Source: Sphingomonas gellani (lineage in GTDB: Bacteria; Pseudomonadota; Alphaproteobacteria; Sphingomonadales; Sphingomonadaceae). From it: a stretch of 64,000 nt of DNA. Shown here piece after piece: positions 10,598 to 18,705 of this stretch (the stretch's first letter is position 1; every line of letters starts with the position of its first letter). The DNA is taken from NCBI RefSeq assembly GCF_900110035.1, contig NZ_FOCF01000005.1, positions 186,001 through 250,000 on the forward strand. The letters run 5' to 3'. A model generated the notes under the pieces. It did not search any database, was not told where the DNA came from, and worked only from the letters and a program-made list of their open reading frames with translations. Position numbers and translations under genes: made by a program.

Positions 10598-11380
10598 TTA
10601 TGCGGCGAAGAGGCGCACCCACGTCGTCGCGACCCACATTATATAGGCCGCAGCCGCCAGAAACGCGCCAAATGGCAACGGCGTGTCGCGCCCGACTGCC
10701 CTTCCCTTCGCCGACAGACCAATCGCGACGCCCAGTCCCAGCGCACTTCCGATCAGCAGGACCCCCGGCAACAGCCGCCACCCAAGCCAGAGGCCGATGC
10801 CCGCGAGCAGCTTCGGATCTCCGCCGCCAAGCCCCTCTCGCCCACGCAGCCGGCGATAGGCCCATCCCACCGACCACAGCACCAGAAACCCCGCCACACC
10901 TCCTATCAGTCGATCCTCAAGCGTCGGGGCAAGGCCGAACACGCCCGCGACCGGACCCGTCACCGCCAACAGCACGGTCAGTCGATCGGGCAACCACAGC
11001 GCGGCCAGATCGAGGCACGCGAGCGCGAGCAGCATCCATCCGAATACAGCGCCCGCAAGACCCGCCAGATCGGGCGACACCATCCCCGCCACCAAACCGA
11101 TCGCCGTCGCCGCCACCTCAATCGTCACGTGCCGCCGATCGATGACGCCGCCACAGTCGCGGCAACGGCCGCTGAGGACGAGCCAGCTCAGCAGAGGCAC
11201 CAGGTCGCGCGCCCGCAACACATGCCCACAATGATCGCATGACGAACGGCCCAGCATCACCGATCGGCCTTCTGGCCATCGGATCGTGAGCGCAGCGACG
11301 AAGCTGCCGATGATCGCACCGCCGATGCTAAGCATGACCATCCACAGCGCCGTGGAACCGGACAGATCGAGCGGATGCAT
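10598..11380 (-). CDS. Prepilin peptidase / leader peptidase (A24 family)
   Basis: Inner membrane aspartic protease that cleaves, and in bifunctional forms N-methylates, type IV prepilin-like proteins; 260 aa. The cytoplasmic loop carries the two zinc CxxC pairs (Cys48/51 and Cys73/76) flanking RDLVPLLSWLVLSGRC, the mark of the bifunctional GspO/PilD class. The two catalytic Asp are in LWLPDRLT (about Asp132) and GGGDPKL (about Asp188, the GxGD motif). About seven hydrophobic segments are visible. No pilin or type II secretion genes adjoin it, so its substrates lie elsewhere; the Tad-like module 20 kb away may use a different, shorter peptidase. Family is certain, substrate unknown. Confidence 0.92.
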   Translation of the reverse strand: MHPLDLSGSTALWMVMLSIGGAIIGSFVAALTIRWPEGRSVMLGRSSCDHCGHVLRARDLVPLLSWLVLSGRCRDCGGVIDRRHVTIEVAATAIGLVAGMVSPDLAGLAGAVFGWMLLALACLDLAALWLPDRLTVLLAVTGPVAGVFGLAPTLEDRLIGGVAGFLVLWSVGWAYRRLRGREGLGGGDPKLLAGIGLWLGWRLLPGVLLIGSALGLGVAIGLSAKGRAVGRDTPLPFGAFLAAAAYIMWVATTWVRLFAA

Positions 11381-11485
11381 CGCCTTTGCCGTCTAGTGAC
11401 GGCGGATGGGCGCGGCAACATGCGGGGCGTTTGTAAACGACCGTGCCGCCGCCTAGATCATCGACAGATTTTCTCGGAGAGCCTC

Positions 11486-12676
11486 ATGTCCGCCGCCGAT
11501 CCCGTCGTCATCCTGTCCTATGCCCGCACCCCGATGGGGTCGTTCCAAGGCGTTCTGGCGGGCGCGTCCGCGACCGACCTGGGCGCCGCCGCGGTGCGTG
11601 GCGCGGTCGAGCGGGCCGGCGTTTCCGCCGAGGATGTCGAGCGCATCTATATGGGTTGCGTCCTCTCCGCCGGCCTGGGACAGGCGCCCGCGCGCCAGGC
11701 CGCGATCAGGGCCGGCCTTGGCGCCCATGTGGAGGCGACCACGCTCAACAAGATGTGCGGGTCCGGCATGCAGGCGGCGATCATGGCGGCGGATGCACTG
11801 GCGGCAGGATCGGTGGACCTGCTGGTCGCGGGCGGCATGGAAAGCATGACCAACGCGCCGTTCCTGTCCAAGAAGCACAGGGCCGGTGCCAGGATCGGCC
11901 ACGACACGCTGTACGACCACATGTACCTGGACGGGCTGGAAGATGCATACGAGCCGGGCAAGCTGATGGGCTCCTTCGCCGAGGAAACCGCGGGGGAATA
12001 CCAGTTCACCCGTCAGGCGATGGACGATTTCGCCATCCGCAGCCTGACCCGTGCGCAGCGCGCGCAGCAGGACGGCAGCTTCAACCGGGAGATCGTGCCG
12101 GTCGAAGTCCGCGGTCGCAAGGGCGCCGATCTGGTGGCGCTGGACGAACAACCCGCGCGCGGCGACGTCGCGAAAATCCCTACGCTGAAGCCTGCCTTCT
12201 CACGCGACGGCACGATCACCGCCGCCAATGCCTCGTCCATTTCCGACGGGGCCGCCGCGTTGGTCATGACGCGCGCATCCGTGGCGGATCGACTGGGCCT
12301 GACGCCGATCGCTCGCGTCGTGTCGTCGGCCGCGCATGCGCATGAGCCGGCCCGTTTCACGACCGCCCCGGTCTTCGCCATGACAAAGGCGCTGGAGCGC
12401 GCGGGCTGGAGCAAGGATGACGTCGACCTGTTCGAGGTGAACGAAGCGTTCGCGGCCGTGGCGATGATTGCGATCCACGACCTCGGCCTCGATCCGGAAC
12501 GGGTCAACGTCCATGGCGGCGCCTGCGCGCTCGGTCACCCGATCGGCGCATCCGGAGCGCGCGTCATCGCCACGCTGTTGTCGGCGCTGGAGAGCAAGGG
12601 CGCGTCGCGGGGCATGGCGTCGCTGTGCATCGGCGGCGGCGAGGCGACCGCGATGGCGGTGGAGTTGATGCGCTAG
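11486..12676 (+). CDS. Acetyl-CoA C-acetyltransferase (thiolase)
   Basis: Biosynthetic-type thiolase, 396 aa, condensing two acetyl-CoA to acetoacetyl-CoA or running in reverse in degradation. I chose the ATG at 11486 (MSAADPVVIL) because GGAGA precedes it and family members begin here; the frame is open further upstream. Catalytic residues are visible: acyl-accepting Cys91 in NKMCGSGMQ, His351 in ALGHPIGASGAR and Cys381 in SLCIGGGE, plus NEAFA. It stands alone, with no reductase or polyhydroxybutyrate synthase beside it, so the pathway (ketone body, PHB, isoleucine or fatty acid) cannot be fixed. Confidence 0.93.
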   Translation: MSAADPVVILSYARTPMGSFQGVLAGASATDLGAAAVRGAVERAGVSAEDVERIYMGCVLSAGLGQAPARQAAIRAGLGAHVEATTLNKMCGSGMQAAIMAADALAAGSVDLLVAGGMESMTNAPFLSKKHRAGARIGHDTLYDHMYLDGLEDAYEPGKLMGSFAEETAGEYQFTRQAMDDFAIRSLTRAQRAQQDGSFNREIVPVEVRGRKGADLVALDEQPARGDVAKIPTLKPAFSRDGTITAANASSISDGAAALVMTRASVADRLGLTPIARVVSSAAHAHEPARFTTAPVFAMTKALERAGWSKDDVDLFEVNEAFAAVAMIAIHDLGLDPERVNVHGGACALGHPIGASGARVIATLLSALESKGASRGMASLCIGGGEATAMAVELMR

Positions 12677-12687
12677 CCGGTTCATGG

Positions 12688-12708
12688 ATGCCCGGCACGA
12701 CCGGGCAT
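12688..12708. terminator. Hairpin between convergent thiolase and SH3-protein genes
   Basis: Perfect 8-bp stem ATGCCCGG/CCGGGCAT with a 5-base loop, placed in the 55-bp gap between two converging genes. No T-run follows on either side, so it is at best a weak bidirectional terminator. Confidence 0.45.
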
Positions 12709-12731
12709 TCGCCCTCCCGGGCAGGCGGGCG

Positions 12732-13223
12732 TCAAGGCAGCGTCTCGCCCGCATCGACGCCCCACAGGCCGCTCGTCTCGACGAAACCTGCCTGCCCCTT
12801 CACGTCCATTCGGCACCAGCCGTTGCCGCACTCGCTGATCCGGCCGACGACGCCCGGTGCGGCGCGCCACATGACGTGTCCGCCTGGCGTGGGACGATCG
12901 AGCATCGGGATCGGCTGTGGCGAGCGGACCACGGCGGTCCGCCGTTCACTCAGCAGGTTGGCCTGCATCCAGCCCTGCGTGCCATCCGGATCCTCCACCC
13001 GGCGCCACTCCTTGAACACCGCAACCACGCGGATCGGCAGGTCCGCACGCTGGTACAGCCAGCTTGCCGGATAGGTGCGCGCCGGGCCCGTCCGCATCCG
13101 CGCCCGTCCGGCGGCGATCGAGCCGAAATAGGGCGGCTGTTTCTTGGATGCCGCCGCATCCGCCTGTGGCGCGAGGGCTGCGCACAGCAGCATGCCGGCG
13201 ACGAGGCGAACAACGCTGGACAT
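12732..13223 (-). CDS. Exported SH3-domain protein
   Basis: Secreted 163-aa protein with a signal peptide (MSSVVRLVAGMLLCAALAPQ, cleaved near ADAAAS) followed by two bacterial SH3-like halves. The first (about 45-100) has ARMRTGPARTYPASWLYQRADLPI and FKEWRRVEDPDGTQGWM; the second (about 110-160) has CGNGWCRMDVKGQAGFVE. This matches the SH3 domain exported proteins of Alphaproteobacteria, thought to bind cell wall. No catalytic domain is present. It is divergent from the 2-hydroxyacid dehydrogenase, with a palindrome between them. Confidence 0.8.
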   Translation of the reverse strand: MSSVVRLVAGMLLCAALAPQADAAASKKQPPYFGSIAAGRARMRTGPARTYPASWLYQRADLPIRVVAVFKEWRRVEDPDGTQGWMQANLLSERRTAVVRSPQPIPMLDRPTPGGHVMWRAAPGVVGRISECGNGWCRMDVKGQAGFVETSGLWGVDAGETLP

Positions 13224-13267
13224 CGAAAACTCCCTGTGGACGAAGCCGTAGCGCGCAGGTTGGCACG

Positions 13268-13282
13268 GTCAACACCGTTGAC
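13268..13282. promoter_or_regulatory. Palindrome GTCAAC-N3-GTTGAC in a divergent intergenic region
   Basis: Perfect 6-bp inverted repeat around ACC in the 90-bp gap between the divergently transcribed SH3 protein and 2-hydroxyacid dehydrogenase genes. Symmetry and position suit a dimeric regulator acting on both genes; each arm also offers a TTGAC-like -35. No matching -10 is convincing, so the promoter role is inferred. Confidence 0.35.
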
Positions 13283-13313
13283 GGAGCCTGCCGGCTAAGC
13301 CAAGCCTTGCCCC

Positions 13314-14330
13314 ATGGCGGACACGTCCTCCGGCACCGATGCAGCAAAGCGCCTTCGGCCCCGCGTCATGGTCACGCGCGCGCTGCCGGATGCGACGATG
13401 GATCGGCTGGACGCTCTGTTCCGAACCACGAACAATCGCGGCGACCAGACGCTGGACCGGCGGCAGCTGGCGGACGCCATGACAGCGTGCGACGTGCTGG
13501 TTCCGACCGTCACCGACCGTATCGACGCCGATCTGATCGCCAGTGCCGGCCCGGACCTGCGCCTGATTGCCAATTTCGGCAACGGCGTCGATCACATCGA
13601 TCTGCGCGCAGCGCGTTCACGCGGCATTGTGGTCACCAATACGCCGGGCGTGCTGACCGAAGATACCGCCGACATGGCGATGGCGCTGATCCTGGCGCTG
13701 CCGCGACGCCTGGCCGAGGGCGAGCGGCTGGCGCGCAGCGGCGGCTGGACGGGCTGGCGACCGGGCGCGATGCTGGGCAATCGCATCGCGGGCAAGACCT
13801 TGTGCATCCTGGGCATGGGCCGCATCGGGCAAGCGGTGGCACGACGGGCACGCGCGTTCGGCCTGTCGCTCTGCTACCACAACCGACGCAGGCTGCCCGC
13901 CGCCCTGGAGGAGGAGCTGCACGCGCGCTGGCTACCCGATCCCGATGCGCTGATGTCGGAGGCGGACATCCTGTCGATCCATGCACCGCATACGCCCGAG
14001 ACGGAAGGAATGCTGGATGCGCGTCGCCTGGCTCTGCTGCGCCGGCATACCTTTCTGGTGAATACCGCGCGCGCGCAGATCATCGATCAGGAGGCGTTGA
14101 TCGACGCGTTGCAGAACGGTCGAATGGCGGGGGCGGCACTGGACGTGTACTGGCGCGAGCCGCTGATCGACCCCCGACTGCTCGCGGCTGAAAACGTCAT
14201 CCTGCTGCCCCACACCGCATCGTCCACAGTGGAGGCACGGCTGGCGACGGGTGAAAAGGTGATCGCCAACATCCGCGCCTGGGCGGATGGACACCGGCCG
14301 CCCGATCAGGTGCTGGAAGGCTGGGTCTGA
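13314..14330 (+). CDS. D-isomer 2-hydroxyacid dehydrogenase (glyoxylate/hydroxypyruvate reductase-like)
   Basis: NAD(P)-dependent oxidoreductase of the D-2-hydroxyacid dehydrogenase family, 338 aa. The Rossmann dinucleotide motif is GMGRIG (about 167-172) followed by AVARRARAFG. The catalytic triad is visible: Arg253 in NTARAQ, Glu282 in YWREP and His300 in LLPHTASST. The N-terminal extension of about 15 residues is Ser/Thr rich, so the true start may be slightly downstream (VMVTRALP). The sequence resembles glyoxylate reductases more than phosphoglycerate dehydrogenase, since no ACT domain follows. Substrate is inferred. Confidence 0.87.
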   Translation: MADTSSGTDAAKRLRPRVMVTRALPDATMDRLDALFRTTNNRGDQTLDRRQLADAMTACDVLVPTVTDRIDADLIASAGPDLRLIANFGNGVDHIDLRAARSRGIVVTNTPGVLTEDTADMAMALILALPRRLAEGERLARSGGWTGWRPGAMLGNRIAGKTLCILGMGRIGQAVARRARAFGLSLCYHNRRRLPAALEEELHARWLPDPDALMSEADILSIHAPHTPETEGMLDARRLALLRRHTFLVNTARAQIIDQEALIDALQNGRMAGAALDVYWREPLIDPRLLAAENVILLPHTASSTVEARLATGEKVIANIRAWADGHRPPDQVLEGWV

Positions 14331-14395
14331 TAGCCAATGCAGCCTTGTGCCGCTGAAATGGCGGCGTCGTTCCTAACCCAAGTTTGATTTAGTTC

Positions 14396-14420
14396 GAAAC
14401 CGGTCAGCGTCTTTGTCGTT
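14396..14420 (+). promoter_or_regulatory. EcfG-like general stress promoter (GAAAC-N16-CGTT)
   Basis: GAAAC at 14396-14400, 16 bases, then CGTT at 14417-14420, ending 21 bp before the ATG of the NepR-like gene. The known alphaproteobacterial EcfG consensus is GGAAC with CGTT at 16-17 bases spacing, so this differs at one position. Short motifs arise by chance, but the spacing, position and the gene behind it agree. Confidence 0.4.
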
Positions 14421-14441
14421 TCATGCACAGGCAGGTGTGCA

Positions 14442-14699
14442 ATGAACGATGGCTTCCACACGGCGCATGACGAGTTCCACCCCTCGAACGACGGGCGACT
14501 GGACCCGATCGGTCGGTCCTTGCGCTCGACGTTCGAGCCACCCGACGGCGAGGAACTGCAACCGCGCATCGCCAGCCTGATGATCGAATTGTCCCATCAG
14601 GATTATGAGCCGGAGGATTGCTCGCCGCTAACAAACGAGGCCGCGCCCGCGAAAGCATCGCTGATGCACCGGCTGACCCGTTTTCTTCAGAGGGATTGA
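14442..14699 (+). CDS. Small NepR-like protein (possible anti-sigma factor of the general stress response)
   Basis: 85-aa acidic protein without a signal or membrane helix. Residues about 22-52 carry IGRSLRSTF, then EELQPRIASLMIEL, which aligns without gaps to the two-helix NepR core pattern (IG..LR..Y, about seven residues, then E.IP....L.LL..L). Known of the family: NepR binds sigma factor EcfG and is released by PhyR. The usual Pro of the second helix is replaced by Gln-Pro, and no phyR or ecfG gene is adjacent, so it would be a stand-alone paralogue. An EcfG-like promoter lies upstream. It converges with a PilZ gene. The assignment is my own pattern match; otherwise it is a hypothetical protein. 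Confidence 0.45.
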   Translation: MNDGFHTAHDEFHPSNDGRLDPIGRSLRSTFEPPDGEELQPRIASLMIELSHQDYEPEDCSPLTNEAAPAKASLMHRLTRFLQRD

Positions 14700-14738
14700 G
14701 GGGCATTCGGAGGCCTTCGCCGGTGCGACAGCCGTGTT

Positions 14739-15080
14739 TCAGACTGCGAGCGAACGCATGACCGTTTCGCCTGCCGAAGTGGGCGGTCGGCCAATCACCG
14801 CCTCAAGCTCTCGGTCGCTGAGGGCCCGCACGAACGCCACACCGATCCGACGCTCAGCGCTCCAGGCGACACGCGCCGAGCGGCTCAGCGGTCCGCACGA
14901 TATCGTCACGATCGCCCCGGCGGGGGGCGGCGCGGTGATGTGCACGAGGCCGCCGGAAGTGGAGAGATCGAGCAGGTGCACGCGCTGCGTCATATCCCCG
15001 TGCCGCAACTCGGCCGGCTGGAACAGCTTTCGGCGCCGGGCGGCCCGCAACGCCCGCCCATTCGGTTGGAGATCAGCCAT
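14739..15080 (-). CDS. PilZ-domain protein (putative c-di-GMP receptor)
   Basis: 113-aa single PilZ domain. The Arg-rich N-terminus RAARRRKL and the LLDLSTSGGLVHI segment correspond to the RxxxR and D/NxSxxG motifs that bind cyclic di-GMP; the barrel ends with RVAWSAERRIGVAFV. A strong AGGAGG-type ribosome site lies just upstream of the ATG, and a TTGACA box further upstream may be its -35. Such stand-alone PilZ proteins act through partners that cannot be named here. A GGDEF-EAL protein is encoded at 52-54 kb. Confidence 0.8.
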   Translation of the reverse strand: MADLQPNGRALRAARRRKLFQPAELRHGDMTQRVHLLDLSTSGGLVHITAPPPAGAIVTISCGPLSRSARVAWSAERRIGVAFVRALSDRELEAVIGRPPTSAGETVMRSLAV

Positions 15081-15175
15081 GTGTCACCCCTCCTGACCTA
15101 TCATCCGCCAAGTTGCTTTCGACAGTGTCAAGGAAAGGGGTGAACGACAGGCTAACCCTTTCGCGAAACGGACCC

Positions 15176-16579
15176 TCAGTCGCCGGTCAGGATGCGGTCC
15201 ACCAACTGCTTCACCGTGGGCACGAAGCCATTGGAATAAAACGGATCCCGCTTGAAATTATAGGCCGCATGACCCGCGAACATCAGGTTCTGCTCGGTAT
15301 CACCGCCATGCGCGATGTCCTGCAAAGTCTTCTGAATGCAAAAAGATCGCGGGTCGGCCAGGCGGCCCGTCGAGTTGGTCTCGGTGTCCGCCCAGCTCGA
15401 AAACAGGCACTGCGACAGGCACCCCATGCAGTCCGCCTGATCCTTTCGGATCACCTTCGCCTCTTCCGGCGTCACGAAGACCAGCGTGTTATCCGGCGTC
15501 TTCAGCGCCATGGTGAAGCCGTGGCCGAACCACTCGCGCGCGCGCAGCAGGTCGCCCTGCGTGACCCAGAAGTTCTTGCCCTTCACGCCCACGTCCAGCT
15601 GGAACACGTGGTCGCCCGCCTCCTGCGTGGAAAAGGCGATCTGGCGCTCCGACCGCGCCTCCAGGCTGCGCAGGAACGGGTTGCGTACCGCTGACGAATA
15701 GAAACCGGTCGGTGAGAAGCGATGAAGAAGGACCTCGCCCTCCTCGATCCCGAGCAGGCGCTGCTTCCACTCGTCGGGAATCGGGCTTTCCTGCGTCAGC
15801 AGCGGCCGTGTCCCATATTGGAACGCGATCTGGCCAAGCTCTGGATTGTCGATCCAGTCGCTCCAGTCGCGCAGGTACCAGACACCGCCCGCCATCACGA
15901 TCGGTGTGCTGTCCGGAATACCCCCCTCCCGCATCGTTTCGCGCAGGGCCTTGACGCGGGGGTACGGATCCTCGGGACGCAAAGGGTCCTCGGCGTTGGA
16001 CAGGCCGTTATGGCCGCCGGCCAGCCACGGGTCCTCGTACACCACGGCCGCCAGCCACTCGGCCGCCTTGGAATAAGCCCGCTTCCAAAGGGCGCGGAAC
16101 GCACGGCCCGAACTGACGATCGGCAGGTAGCTGACCTGGTATGAGGCGGCGATCTCCGACAGCTTGTACGGCATGCCCGCGCCGCAGGTCACGCCCGCCA
16201 CCAGCCCGCGCGTGCGCTCCAGGACGCCATGCAGCACCCGCTGCGCGCCGCCCATTTCCCACAGCACGTTGATGTTGATCGCACCCTTTCCGCCCGCGAT
16301 CTCCCAGGCGCGCTTCACCTGCTGGACCGCGCCCTCGATCGCATATTCGACGAGTTCCTCGTGCCGTTCCCGCCGGGTAAGCGCACGATAGATCTGAGGA
16401 ATGATCTTACCTTCGGGGTCGTAGCTGTCCGCGTTCACCGCCGACACGGTGCCGATTCCGCCCGCCGCCGCCCACGCGCCCGCGGAAGCATGGTTGGTCG
16501 CAGCCACACCCTTGCCGCCCTCGACCAGCGGCCAGACCTCGCGGCCGTTGTAGATGATGGGCTTCAGGCCTTTGAACAC
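15176..16579 (-). CDS. Nitronate monooxygenase family flavoprotein with C-terminal Cys cluster
   Basis: 467-aa TIM-barrel flavoprotein of the 2-nitropropane dioxygenase/nitronate monooxygenase family, longer than the usual 320-380. Barrel hallmarks are GVAATNHASAGAWAAAGGIGTVSAV near the N-terminus, AGVTCGAGMPYKL, and PIVMAGGVWYLRD with QYGTRPLLTQESP, the FMN phosphate region. The C-terminal extension (about 380-467) holds a Cys-rich motif ADCMGCLSQC and a further SFCIQK, which could bind a metal or iron-sulfur cluster. This is seen in a subset of alphaproteobacterial homologues and is not explained by the nitronate reaction. It is transcribed alone; the substrate is unknown. Confidence 0.82.
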   Translation of the reverse strand: MFKGLKPIIYNGREVWPLVEGGKGVAATNHASAGAWAAAGGIGTVSAVNADSYDPEGKIIPQIYRALTRRERHEELVEYAIEGAVQQVKRAWEIAGGKGAININVLWEMGGAQRVLHGVLERTRGLVAGVTCGAGMPYKLSEIAASYQVSYLPIVSSGRAFRALWKRAYSKAAEWLAAVVYEDPWLAGGHNGLSNAEDPLRPEDPYPRVKALRETMREGGIPDSTPIVMAGGVWYLRDWSDWIDNPELGQIAFQYGTRPLLTQESPIPDEWKQRLLGIEEGEVLLHRFSPTGFYSSAVRNPFLRSLEARSERQIAFSTQEAGDHVFQLDVGVKGKNFWVTQGDLLRAREWFGHGFTMALKTPDNTLVFVTPEEAKVIRKDQADCMGCLSQCLFSSWADTETNSTGRLADPRSFCIQKTLQDIAHGGDTEQNLMFAGHAAYNFKRDPFYSNGFVPTVKQLVDRILTGD

Positions 16580-16653
16580 GAAAGGGTCACCTTTTGGACG
16601 AAACTACCCGCCGCTATAGCGGATTAGGGACGCGTAACCAGCGAAATAGGCGA

Positions 16654-17802
16654 TCAGCCCAGGGCGCCGGGCCGTCCCATGGCGTCCTCATACAGGCTCT
16701 TGTAGCGCGCGATCATGGTGGCCGAATCGAATTCCGCCACCACTCTCGCCCGGTTCGCGGCGCCCACCTGGCGCCTCAGCGCCGCATCCCGCATCAGCGG
16801 CTGGAGCGCATCGCGCAGCTTTATCTCGCTGCGGAACGGGGCGATGAAGGGCACATTCTCCGGCGCCACCATGCGCGCCACGTCGCCGACCGGCACCGCC
16901 GCGATCGGCAGGCCCGCCGCCATCCCCTCCGCCACCGCGATCGGCAATTGCTCCGACGCGGACGACAGCGCCATGATGTCGAACAGCCCGGCATAGCGAT
17001 AGGCCCGATCCAGGAAGCCTGGCATGACCAGCCGATCGGCGATACCCATCGCCGCGGCAGCCTGCGCGATCGTGTCGCGTTCCGGCCCCTCTCCCACGAT
17101 CACCAGCCGAAACTTGCCGGCGAGCCCGCCGCATGCGCGCACCAGCAGCGGCAGGTCCTTGACCGCACGCAGGCCGGCGATGGTGCCGATCACCACCTCT
17201 CCCTCTCGCCGCACCAGCCCCGGTATTGCCTTCGGATCGGGACGCGCCGCATAGAGCGCGGTGTCGATGCCGTTCGGGATGCGCCGCACCCGCGCGGGTG
17301 GCTGTTTCCACACGTTCAGCGCGATCGCCTCCAGCGTCTCCGATGGCAGCGCCAGCGCGTGCGCGGCCGGCAAGGCGATGCGACGGTACAGGTTGCGCTC
17401 CCGCTTCAAACCGCCGGCCTCATCCTCGTTGAAGCCGTCTTCATGGTGGATCAGCGGAGGCAGGCCGGACCCCGCGCGGGCCCCGAACACCCGCCGCGCC
17501 ATGACGCCATCGATCGCGCCCCAATTATAGGTCAGCACCAGGTCGAACCCACGCATGAACCGCGCCAGCGCCTCGAACCGGGCGACCGATGGCTTCCCCT
17601 TCAACGCGGGCGGATTCTGCGCGATCTCATAGGACACGTCCCCGCCGATCGCGTCCCGCGCGCCCAAGGCGTCCGGCACGCCCGAGACGATCACATGCCG
17701 CGCCCGGTCGCCAAAGGCGTTCATCAGCCGAACCGCACGAGCCTCCTTGCCGCCGAGCGAAAAGGAGGAATGAAGGTGCAGGATGCGGACAGGCGCTGTC
17801 AT
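16654..17802 (-). CDS. GT4-type (group 1) glycosyltransferase
   Basis: 382-aa cytosolic GT-B glycosyltransferase. The N-terminal acceptor domain begins ILHLHSSFSLGGKEARAVRLMNAF, the classic GG-containing start. The C-terminal nucleotide-sugar domain has RIPNGIDTALY, VIVGEGPERDTI and SSASEQLPIAVAEGMAAGLPIAA, which contains the E-x7-E motif. The ATG overlaps the stop of the alpha/beta hydrolase gene by four bases (ATGA), so the two are coupled. No polysaccharide cluster surrounds it, so the sugar and acceptor remain unknown. Confidence 0.88.
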   Translation of the reverse strand: MTAPVRILHLHSSFSLGGKEARAVRLMNAFGDRARHVIVSGVPDALGARDAIGGDVSYEIAQNPPALKGKPSVARFEALARFMRGFDLVLTYNWGAIDGVMARRVFGARAGSGLPPLIHHEDGFNEDEAGGLKRERNLYRRIALPAAHALALPSETLEAIALNVWKQPPARVRRIPNGIDTALYAARPDPKAIPGLVRREGEVVIGTIAGLRAVKDLPLLVRACGGLAGKFRLVIVGEGPERDTIAQAAAAMGIADRLVMPGFLDRAYRYAGLFDIMALSSASEQLPIAVAEGMAAGLPIAAVPVGDVARMVAPENVPFIAPFRSEIKLRDALQPLMRDAALRRQVGAANRARVVAEFDSATMIARYKSLYEDAMGRPGALG

Positions 17803-18668
17803 GCGTCGCCCCTATCACCATCGGCCATGGCCAGCACCCGATCGATCGCCTCCGGAACACCCGGCTCCGACAGGATGGGCGCGTGACCGACATCGGCCAC
17901 GGTCAGCACATCGGCACGCGGCAGGCTCGCCGCCATGCGCTCGGCCGTCGCGCGGCTCAATATGTCGGAACGCGCCCCGCGCACGATCAGGGTCGGCACA
18001 TCGCCCAGGGCGGAGAACGCCGCCCACATATCGGGCGCCTCCGCGTCGGCCTGGCCGCGGAACGGCTCTGCGATCTTCAGGTCGTAGTCGAGCACGATCC
18101 GCCCCGCACCCGTCAGCCGGTACGACCGCTTCGCCATCGCCAGCCAGTCCGACAATCCCCAATGCGGGTAGATATCGGCATTCGCCTCCTGCACCGCACG
18201 CGCGGCATGCATCCAGGTCGGAAAGCTCGACGCACGTCCGACATAGCCCCTGATCCGCGCCAGCCCGGCCGGCTCGATAACCGGGCCGATGTCGTTCAGC
18301 ACCGCCGCCGCGATCGGCGCTCCGCCCGCCGCGAGCAGCATGGCGACGATGCCGCCCATGGATGTGCCGATCACGCCGAAGCGCCCGATTCCCTGCTCCG
18401 CCAGCAGCGACCGGATGTCGCCCAGGTAACAACCGGGAACATAGCTGAGCGGATCGCGGGCATGCTCGCTACGCCCGCGTCCCCGGAAGTCGGGCACCAG
18501 CACGCGCCGACCCGCAGCCAACCGGCATGCCAGATCATGGAAGTCGCGCGCATTGCGGGTCAGCCCGTGCAGGCACAGCACCGGAACGCCGGCGGCCGGT
18601 CCGGCATAATCCCGAAAATGCAGCTTCAGCCCGTCATGGTTCCAGAACCGGCTTTCGAAATCAGACAT
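17799..18668 (-). CDS. Alpha/beta-fold hydrolase
   Basis: 289-aa serine hydrolase of the alpha/beta family. Visible features are the oxyanion segment LCLHGLTRNARDFH, FRGRGRSE, the nucleophile elbow GTSMGG (Ser103), an acid in RGARSDIL and the histidine in VADVGHAPIL. No signal peptide is present, so it is cytosolic. It is first in a two-gene operon with the overlapping glycosyltransferase. The substrate cannot be predicted; esterase or C-C hydrolase activity fits. Confidence 0.87.
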   Translation of the reverse strand: MSDFESRFWNHDGLKLHFRDYAGPAAGVPVLCLHGLTRNARDFHDLACRLAAGRRVLVPDFRGRGRSEHARDPLSYVPGCYLGDIRSLLAEQGIGRFGVIGTSMGGIVAMLLAAGGAPIAAAVLNDIGPVIEPAGLARIRGYVGRASSFPTWMHAARAVQEANADIYPHWGLSDWLAMAKRSYRLTGAGRIVLDYDLKIAEPFRGQADAEAPDMWAAFSALGDVPTLIVRGARSDILSRATAERMAASLPRADVLTVADVGHAPILSEPGVPEAIDRVLAMADGDRGDA

Positions 18669-18705
18669 GGTTGCGCGCCCCCGATCGGCCGCCCCATATC
18701 ACCGC

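Noticed and set aside
14700-14738. Terminator between the NepR-like and PilZ genes
   Set aside because: I could find no stable stem or T-run in this 39-bp convergent gap.
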